Of a DNA stretch of 64,000 nucleotides, positions 57,585 through 64,000 are shown piece after piece. The stretch comes from Nitzschia sp. DOCU1 (taxonomy: Eukaryota > Bacillariophyta > Bacillariophyceae > Bacillariales > Bacillariaceae). The position numbers and the translations under genes were made by a program. The stretch covers positions 1,240,001 to 1,304,000 of the forward strand of contig OX595990.1 of the NCBI GenBank assembly GCA_951394045.1. Direction: 5' to 3'. The first letter of the stretch is position 1. Each line of letters starts with the position of its first letter. Under the pieces are notes generated by a model. That model had not been told where the DNA came from. It was given only the letters and a program-made list of their open reading frames with translations, and ran no database searches.

Positions 57585-58689
57585 GCTTATGACGGGGTAG
57601 TTGCAAATGATGGAGGGTGTCATTTTTTGCCCCGTCAGTGATCTGGGCTTGCCTCACATGCATATCGTTCCCATCGTGCAGTATACTAGCGTCGATAGAC
57701 AGGCGGGTCCCACAGCAGTATGACTACAGGAGACGGTCGAATCATGTTTTTAAAATAAAAATCTTGGTCCAATGATTCCTCACATCACATCTAGATATTG
57801 CACTACAGTAGCAATTCACAAAGGAGTTGCATGAATGCAACTCCTCGAGCAGCAACCAGTCTGGGAGTATGACACTCCACAACAGAGACACAACCCACTG
57901 CAAATGTTCTGTTGGAGCTTCTAGAGAACGAACAAAGCAGTCAAAGATCTCGTCGTGGGAATATCATAGCCAGCGGAAAGAAGCTAAACTCCAACAACTA
58001 GTTCCCACAATCGTTCTGAACATTTATTGCTAGATTGGATTGCTACTCCAGCTGGGATAAATGCTAGCTAGTAAAGGGAGGACGGCGAAGGAGTTGAGTT
58101 GAAGGCAAACAGAAAAATTTCTACTCCGAAGAAGTAGTGTACCGGTAGTGAAATTCCAATAATTGCTAGTAGCCGCATTCGCTCAGACTTGAATGAACTG
58201 CAATGAGGCATGAATAAATCTTGAATCTTGGTTGTACCGTTGAAACATGGGTGGTAGCAAATTCTGTGTCGTTACGTTGAATATGGTAGATTTTCTACAC
58301 GGCATTTGAAATACTTAGGCGTAGCTTCGTTAACTAATGCGAGGTAGCGAGCCTTTCAATATGATGTGAGATTTTAACCAACATTTATGTACATTTGACA
58401 TTGTGGAGTGTCGCAGCATTGTCGAATAAGAATATTGAAAAATTGCCCCGTGGCGTTACAGGCGCGTGGGAGTCGAATGGAGTCGCGGAGGCATCGCGAC
58501 GAGAGTCATGCAACTGGGAGTAGTAGTCGCTTTCTTGGCACACACTCGGAGACTTTAAATCCTCCCACAATTTTACGAACCCACATGAGAAGAAAGCATT
58601 GGAAATCCTCACTTTGTTGGATACCCCGCCTTGAAAGCAATCACGACTAATATACCAGATAACTGGCCCTCCAAACACACACTTTCATA
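57585..58689. other. Intergenic region with a perfect short inverted repeat
   Basis: 1.1 kb. At 57823-57844 a perfect 10-bp inverted repeat GGAGTTGCAT/ATGCAACTCC has a 2-base loop. A near copy of the palindrome family, GTACCGGTAG, is at 58139-58148. No gene is supported; frames below 100 codons look random. Confidence 0.45.
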
Positions 58690-59373
58690 ATGACTATGTT
58701 TCCCTCACCCACAACACCCAAGCGTGTGCGTGTTCCAAGTGCCGAAAGTTACAACAACGACACAGCAGCAACAATGATGGATTGTGAAGACAGCTGTTCA
58801 TGCGGCGAAAACGCAATGACAACCCCTATCCGCTATCCAACCTTTCTGGATGATACACCTGCATTGGATCGTGTCACCAGGGACTCTCTCCTTGTTATTC
58901 CTTCGCACATCAGTGCCTTTCCTCAAGACGCGGCCGCAAGTTCCCTTCCGGTGTTAACAACAAGCCTTCTCAAAACTTCCAACCACCCCACCAACAGTGG
59001 CCGCAATCCATGGAACTCCCCAGATTCTCTGGAGCGTCAGAATGGAGCTCATCATCGAATCATAATGATGGTTCCTCCACCACCTCCTCCACCTCCCCGT
59101 CGAATCCGCATTGCCAGCATTGAAAACTTCCATCCGACTCCAATGCTAGGCAGCCAGAACTGCTTTTCGGAGTGCGACTATCACGACGATGCTTCTAACC
59201 AGAAGCGATTCATGATGGATTGCAAGGAAAACGACTTGGATGAGTATCCTCGTTTGTACAAGAAACCCAAGCTTGCCATGAAGCGAGGTAACTACTACAC
59301 TCTTGCTCATGACAAGTCATTGAATATCCAGCACCAGCCGCCATTGTTTGCTGCGACTTCACTCATCTCGTAA
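58690..59373 (+). CDS. Proline-rich nuclear-type protein, unknown
   Basis: 227 aa, single exon, starting MTMFPSPTTPKRVRVPSAES. It is Ser/Pro/Asn-rich and mostly disordered, with an eight-proline run (about 129-136) followed by RRIRIASIENFHPTPMLGSQ and, near the end, PRLYKKPKLAMKRGNYY. Two KR-type clusters suggest nuclear import. Its composition recalls the FPxIEW proteins, but the FPxIEW motif is absent, so I keep it apart. No domain is recognised. Confidence 0.55.
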   Translation: MTMFPSPTTPKRVRVPSAESYNNDTAATMMDCEDSCSCGENAMTTPIRYPTFLDDTPALDRVTRDSLLVIPSHISAFPQDAAASSLPVLTTSLLKTSNHPTNSGRNPWNSPDSLERQNGAHHRIIMMVPPPPPPPPRRIRIASIENFHPTPMLGSQNCFSECDYHDDASNQKRFMMDCKENDLDEYPRLYKKPKLAMKRGNYYTLAHDKSLNIQHQPPLFAATSLIS

Positions 59374-60580
59374 TAAGAGACGAGGTCACTTCTACTCTGG
59401 GGCAGAAAGAGCAACGATTGCTTTTTTGCCACCGGTTCTACAGTCACGAGACTACTACACCTTTCATCATCATCACCACTACCACTCAATCATCATTTTA
59501 GATGAAGAAGCAGATCGCAAGAGTTGCAACATCATCATTAACATCATCATGCCTCTGAAGAGGCTAACAACATCTACTAATAACTCATAAACCCTTAACG
59601 AGAAGAAGCGTTACTCTACTCTAGACTTTGAATCGTCCTACTAGCTAACTAACAGAGGGGCGCTACATTACTAGTGCTACTAGTATCGGCGCTACTAGAG
59701 AGTAGTACCAAGAAGCTAATCCAAGATTACTACGACGTAGCAAACGAGAGTTCTTCCACTGTTTTACCGCTCGGAGCCTGACTAAACTCCATGACCTAGC
59801 AAAAGCTTCTCAACAATCCAAAGAACAAGAGCAGATTTTTGGAACGTTCTTCTGCTGGGCGTGCCGCTTCTTCAAGCACCCGTGCTGCTGCTGGTGCTGC
59901 TGACGTGCACGAAATGACAGTATCTTTCGACTTTTTGCGGGTTTCACCATTCATCCAAAGTACAGTGCACGTGTCATGCTAATAAGTAAGAGCAGAAAGG
60001 GCAGTATGTTAGAGGAAGAGAAACCATTGGCATCGGGGAAGCTGTATCCATCTGCTGTAGGCTCGAGAGAAGATCGAGAGACGACGGTGGGGATTCGAAG
60101 CTTCTCAAGGAAAGAACTATATAATGCACCTATGTTATTATCCAATGCAAGTATGTAATAATATTAGTGATATCTATTCCAAGTGTCTGTGCGACTCATT
60201 CGACTGATGTTGTGCCATGACCGCCCATTTGTGGTAACGAATTCACGTGGAAGTCAACGCACACACGCAATCACGTGCCAGCGGTTCTGAGGTTGATGGT
60301 GGATGTACGTAGTAGCAGGAAGCTTGCCTTTTTCGCATCTGACTGACACCTCTTAGTTCATCAAGCTTTTGATCTTTTCAAAGCTGATTCTTGGACACGA
60401 AAAAGACAATACTAGAAGGATTTGAGCTTTTCGGGTTGTTCTAGAGCTGTTAGTCTGCGGGTCCAGTTATATTTTGTTCGGTTCTACTGACTGATCTTCC
60501 CGAGGCCAATCACCGCAAGTTCCGACTCGTTTTCTCCTAATAAAACGAGATCCACCCCTCCTTACTGATACACCATCATC
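59374..60580. other. Intergenic region, nothing recognised
   Basis: 1.2 kb between two plus-strand genes. It contains CAT/ATC-rich stretches (59466-59551) and CTAGT-rich pieces (59638-59710). The AMPK beta promoter should lie close to 60,580. Confidence 0.45.
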
Positions 60581-61513
60581 ATGGGAAATCAACAGCCTAT
60601 CAATGGAGGCGCACCAGGGGGAGCACCACCAGGTGATGATCGACAACGGGGTGTTATGCCGCCTGGTGGCTATGGTGGATATGGAATGCCTCCAGGCGCC
60701 GGAGGCGGATACGGAGCGGATCACTCCCAGCAGCAACAACAGCAAATGAAACGGTCCGGAAGCGATGCTTCGATGACATTATTGGACCAGGAAAAAACTC
60801 AAGCTGCCATAGCAGCGTCGGGCAGTTCTGCTGGGATTGAGAACTGGCTGGATGATGATACGGTACCAACAGTGTTTCGGTGGGAGCACGGTGGTAGACA
60901 GGTGTACATTACTGGAACTTTCAATGGGTGGTCGCGTCAGATTCCAATGCATCGGTCCGGTAATGATTTCACTTATATTCATAACTTGAAACGAGGAAAG
61001 CATGCTTTCAAGTTCATTGTGGACGATGAATGGCGATTTGCTCCAGACCAACCCACTGTAGCAGACATTGAAGGCCGCATCAACAACTTTATTGACGTTA
61101 CCGATTTCAAGGCCTACACGGGAGACCGAGAATTCGAAAAGGAAAAGGCTGCGGCAGAGTATGGATATGTGGGAGGAGAGGAGCCCGAGGCCGAAAAGTC
61201 GGGGGACAGTGACGGATCGGACACTATGGGCAATCGTCCAGACAAGGACGGAGAAGTCTTTTCTCACAACATGCCTGACTTGGATGATTATACCAAAGAA
61301 CCGCCTCCTCTCCCTCCTCACTTGCGCCATATTATTCTGAATAAACCCCCACAGCTACAAGATACAGCCGCACTGCCAGTACCGCAACACGTCGCTTTGA
61401 ATCATCTGTACTGCACGGCGATCAAGGATAACATGATGGTCTTGGGGATAACGCAGCGCTTCAAAACAAAGTTTGTGACAACTGTTTACTACTCTCCATG
61501 TTCAAGCAAATAA
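60581..61513 (+). CDS. AMPK/SnRK1 beta subunit
   Basis: 310 aa, single exon. It begins MGNQQP with Gly2, an N-myristoylation context as in AMPK beta subunits. A Gly/Pro/Gln-rich stretch leads to a CBM48 glycogen-binding domain at about 95-175: VFRWEHGGRQVYITGTFNGW, KRGKHAFKFIVDDEWRF and NNFIDV. The C-terminal ASC domain runs from about 225: DYTKEPPPLPPHLRHIIL, then HVALNHLYCTAIKDNMMVLG and TQRFKTKFVTTVYYSP. Family knowledge: the beta subunit holds the catalytic alpha and the nucleotide-sensing gamma subunits together and tethers the kinase to glycogen or membranes. Both domains are complete, so a working energy-sensing kinase complex is expected. Confidence 0.94.
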   Translation: MGNQQPINGGAPGGAPPGDDRQRGVMPPGGYGGYGMPPGAGGGYGADHSQQQQQQMKRSGSDASMTLLDQEKTQAAIAASGSSAGIENWLDDDTVPTVFRWEHGGRQVYITGTFNGWSRQIPMHRSGNDFTYIHNLKRGKHAFKFIVDDEWRFAPDQPTVADIEGRINNFIDVTDFKAYTGDREFEKEKAAAEYGYVGGEEPEAEKSGDSDGSDTMGNRPDKDGEVFSHNMPDLDDYTKEPPPLPPHLRHIILNKPPQLQDTAALPVPQHVALNHLYCTAIKDNMMVLGITQRFKTKFVTTVYYSPCSSK

Positions 61514-61713
61514 TAACATGTTCTGATAAACCTTTGGATATTAGACTCCTACAGGACTTGCAGTGCGTCGTAGCCACCTTCATCCCTCATTCTATCCACG
61601 TGGTTTAGTACAAAAACTGAGCTGGTACTCTAATAGTATTTGACATGTGATTCTAGTCTCTAGAAGTGACTTATTTTTGCGTGAAAACGGTGGGTTCATC
61701 GTATCCAACCACT

Positions 61714-62253
61714 TTACATGTCATCACCACCCCTTCTGGATCCTCCTCGACCGCCGCCGCCAAAACCACGGCCGCCACCTCCGCCAAAGCCATTATCCTG
61801 GTACATACGCGGCATTCGAGGGGCACCTTGCACGTAAGCACCCATGGGTCCTGTCACATTCTCCGCTTTAGCTTTTCCGCTTCCATCCTTGGTGACGGAA
61901 TATTCCACAGCTTCGCCATCCTGGAAAGCAGCAAAAAGGAAATTCGTTAGTTCGATTGTTGCGGAAAAGACATGCAATATAAAGGAAATTTTCGACAATC
62001 TTAAGGGTACAACGAACCACCATGTACTCACCGCCAAAGAACGGAAGCCTTCAGCATGGATAGCTGTTTGATGCACAAAAATGTCTTCAGTACCGTCGTC
62101 TGGAACAATAAAGCCAAAGCCCTTCTTGGTGTCAAACCACTTGACAGTGCCAGTGGAAATTACATTCGAGAAACACCGGATCGCGCCTATATTGCTCAAT
62201 CGAGCAATAGGGGTGGCACGGAAGACCAACGATGATGCAAAACAACGAAACAT
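61714..62253 (-). CDS. Organellar cold-shock domain protein with glycine-rich tail
   Basis: Exons 62032..62253 and 61714..61920, with a 111-nt intron; 142 aa. The start at 62253 ([20 protein letters not shown]) yields a mitochondrial-type presequence; the upstream frame to 62340 is likely UTR. The cold-shock domain spans about 35-100: [20 protein letters not shown] (RNP1) and [10 protein letters not shown] (RNP2), then across the intron [22 protein letters not shown]. The tail is RG/GGR-rich ([18 protein letters not shown]). CSD proteins bind single-stranded RNA or DNA and act as chaperones. Targeting to mitochondria is a prediction. The stop is 200 bp from the convergent AMPK beta gene. Confidence 0.9.
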   Translation of the reverse strand: MFRCFASSLVFRATPIARLSNIGAIRCFSNVISTGTVKWFDTKKGFGFIVPDDGTEDIFVHQTAIHAEGFRSLAVSTWWFVVPLRLSKISFILHVFSATIELTNFLFAAFQDGEAVEYSVTKDGSGKAKAENVTGPMGAYVQGAPRMPRMYQDNGFGGGGGRGFGGGGRGGSRRGGDDM

Positions 62254-62668
62254 GATGTCGAACGAGAAAAGTATGGATTGCAATAGCAACAATAGCCACA
62301 GCCATCCAATATCCATCGAAGAGGAAGGAACAGCTGCCACGGACCGGTTGGAGGTTTGACGAAGATTTCATTTTCGACTAATGCGACCGGGACGATGGGG
62401 ATGGGGTCCTCTGTCCGGCGCGCTTCCTCCACGTGTCGGAACAAGCTGAAGCAAAAGGATCGCGGCGCGCGCTCCGAGTTTGGCGGTATTCTTGTTGGCA
62501 GATCCTCCAAAATCGGACGGCTCTCGTTGTTGTCGGCGGCACATAAACATCGGATGTCATCGTCCTGATCTATTAGCAATACTTCACGCAGATATTTGTG
62601 AGAGTTGCTACTACATAGAAGTAGAGATTACGACCTTGACTACAATTTGAAGGTCGATTGTTATAACC
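62254..62668. other. Divergent promoter region
   Basis: 415 bp between the cold-shock gene and the right-edge plastid protein gene. Only short frames are present, and the region likely carries both promoters. Confidence 0.45.
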
Positions 62669-64000
62669 ATGAAATTCTCTCATTTTGCCTTATTGGCTGC
62701 CATCTTGAATTCGTCGGATGCATTTGTGGTACCAACCCCAAAGATCTACAATGCAGTTGCCACCGCCCCAAAATTTGAAAACAACTTGCCTTCTACTGCT
62801 TGTTTCGGCAAAGCCAACGATGAAGTCAGTCATGGAAATGAGGAGCGTCGCCCAGGAAAGCTGCGACGCCTTATCCGAAGAACGAAACGTTCCCTGGCGT
62901 TTGTGGCTTTGGCTTCATCAGCGGTCATGGGGGCAATGCCCCAAGTAGCCCAGGCATCTGCCCCAGTAATGGCAATGCCCAAGGCGGATGCTCGGGATCC
63001 ACTCACAGACGCCTTAGAGAACCATCAAAGGGCTATGCAGGTCCAAGCGCAGAACGAGTTGCTACGAGTCAATGCAGAAGCCAGAAAGGTGGAGGCTGAA
63101 CAGGGACCGGCTGCCCGTGAAAAGTTTGAAGCGGACTACAAGGCAAACCAGGAAAAGATGGCTCAAGAACGTTTGGATGGCATTAAGAAGCTCAAGAATG
63201 ACTTGCTGGATCAGGGAATCTGTCCCTTTACGGATATGGAGGGCCAAAGACAGGTGTTCAAGGCCGAGAAGGGATTGGATCCTGCCGAAGTCGCTGGTAC
63301 GCGCTTTTATGTCGAAAAGGAGTACGCAGCGAAAGGGTCCAAGCAAAGCTATGCATACCAAAAGCAAGCGCACAGGGAAATGATCAAGGCTATGGTCGAG
63401 GACATGAAAAATCGTGGCATGGATCCATTGGACTACTTTGAAAAACATCAGGATAAGATTGCTGGCATCCTAGAGTTGCCTACGGCTCAGGCGGTAACGT
63501 TGGCAAACAAGTATAAAGCCAACCTTGAGGAGTATGGTCAGATTTCACCCCCAAAGGAAGGCGAAATGAGCGTCAAAGAGCAGCTGGCAAAGAGTGGAGG
63601 CAAGAAGGACTCCACTCAGAAGGCGGAGGCACAACGCCTGAAGGCAGAAGCAAAGGCGAAGGCGGCTGCTGAGAAGGCCGCCACCAAAGAAAAGGCAAGA
63701 GCAGAAAAAGAGAAAGCAAAGGCCGAGGCTAAAGCTGAGAAAGAAGCCGCAAAGCAAGAAAAGGAGGCGGCGAAAGCAGCTGCTGCGGCCGCTGCCTCTG
63801 CTGCTGCAGCTGCGGTAGCCCCAGGCGAAGTAGCCGCATCCGCGGTCTCTGAGTCCATCGACGGTGCAACATCTACGTCCGAAACGGAGACAGTTATAGA
63901 TGAATCATCGATCGAGGGTGAAGGGGTTGGCCTCGAGGAATCCGCCAAGGAAGAGATTTCTGTTCCGTCCAAGAAATCGTCGAAAGGCCTCCCGATCTTG
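62669..64000 (+). CDS. Plastid (probably thylakoid-lumen) protein, truncated at the window edge
   Basis: At least 444 codons, open to the right edge. Three targeting signals are in series: a signal peptide MKFSHFALLAAILNSSDAF with an A-F junction, a basic Ser/Asn-rich transit region, and at about residues 68-101 an RR-containing hydrophobic segment (RRTKRSLAFVALASSAVMGA...) ending QASA, like a Tat or Sec lumen-transfer signal. The mature part is helical and charged: DALENHQRAMQVQAQNEL, then LLDQGICPFTDMEGQ and AYQKQAHREMIKAMVEDM. After residue 300 a long Lys/Ala/Glu coiled-coil-like repeat (KAEAKAKAAAEKAATKEK) is followed by an Ala run and an acidic Ser/Glu stretch. I do not recognise the family. 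The C-terminus and stop are outside the window. Confidence 0.8.
   Translation, partial: MKFSHFALLAAILNSSDAFVVPTPKIYNAVATAPKFENNLPSTACFGKANDEVSHGNEERRPGKLRRLIRRTKRSLAFVALASSAVMGAMPQVAQASAPVMAMPKADARDPLTDALENHQRAMQVQAQNELLRVNAEARKVEAEQGPAAREKFEADYKANQEKMAQERLDGIKKLKNDLLDQGICPFTDMEGQRQVFKAEKGLDPAEVAGTRFYVEKEYAAKGSKQSYAYQKQAHREMIKAMVEDMKNRGMDPLDYFEKHQDKIAGILELPTAQAVTLANKYKANLEEYGQISPPKEGEMSVKEQLAKSGGKKDSTQKAEAQRLKAEAKAKAAAEKAATKEKARAEKEKAKAEAKAEKEAAKQEKEAAKAAAAAAASAAAAAVAPGEVAASAVSESIDGATSTSETETVIDESSIEGEGVGLEESAKEEISVPSKKSSKGLPIL

Overview
The window looks like nuclear DNA from a photosynthetic stramenopile, most probably a diatom. Several proteins begin with a signal peptide ending in an A-F type junction followed by a transit-like stretch (PDZ-PPR protein, Asp/Asn hydroxylase homologue, FAD synthase homologue, the right-edge gene), which is how diatoms target proteins to a secondary plastid. 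Introns are few and short (about 59-118 nt, GT-AG), genes are dense, and the gene set is eukaryotic (CDC20, AMPK beta, MINDY and USP48-type deubiquitinases, MYCBP, ELO elongase). I cannot name the species.

Layout. 0-2.1 kb: a plastid YggT/CCB3-like protein convergent with a PUFA-type ELO elongase. 2.1-8.2 kb: gene-poor, with small tandem repeats, a hairpin repeat, a terminal-inverted-repeat element with a telomere-like core, and two small proteins carrying an FPxIEW motif. 8.2-19.1 kb: MINDY deubiquitinase, MMAA/MeaB GTPase, PDZ-PPR plastid protein, Asp/Asn hydroxylase-like protein, a small three-exon membrane protein and a two-S1-domain plastid protein. 20-27 kb: another FPxIEW protein, a beta-helix/RanBP2-finger/WWE protein, MYCBP, and a fusion of a BMT5-like rRNA methyltransferase with an RluA-like pseudouridine synthase. 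27-33 kb: a leucine-rich repeat protein, two paralogous TPR-like proteins and a DUF952 protein. 33-38 kb: a repeat-rich island with a decayed Penelope-like retroelement. 38-53 kb: a double imidazoleglycerol-phosphate dehydratase, a membrane protein, a Q-rich KIX-like coactivator, a three-exon USP48-like deubiquitinase and FAD synthase. 53-64 kb: a secreted or membrane unknown, CDC20, a small membrane protein, an unknown, AMPK beta, an organellar cold-shock protein and a truncated plastid protein running off the right edge.

Most genes are independent housekeeping genes, often in tight convergent pairs (82-340 bp apart). There is no operon or biosynthetic cluster.

The most remarkable object is the histidine-biosynthesis enzyme at 38,244-39,533. 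Two complete IGPD-length units are fused in one uninterrupted ORF, and the catalytic motifs have been lost reciprocally. Unit 1 keeps the FFDHM and C-terminal HHxxE/K motifs. Unit 2 keeps RxTKET, DDHHxxED, the EH motif and the substrate arginines. Neither unit alone has a full site, but together they have one complete set, so I infer an obligate pseudo-heterodimer in one chain. Other points of interest are the methyltransferase-pseudouridine synthase fusion, the beta-helix/WWE protein, six exact copies of a CTACCGGTAG palindrome in intergenic DNA, and the FPxIEW protein family.
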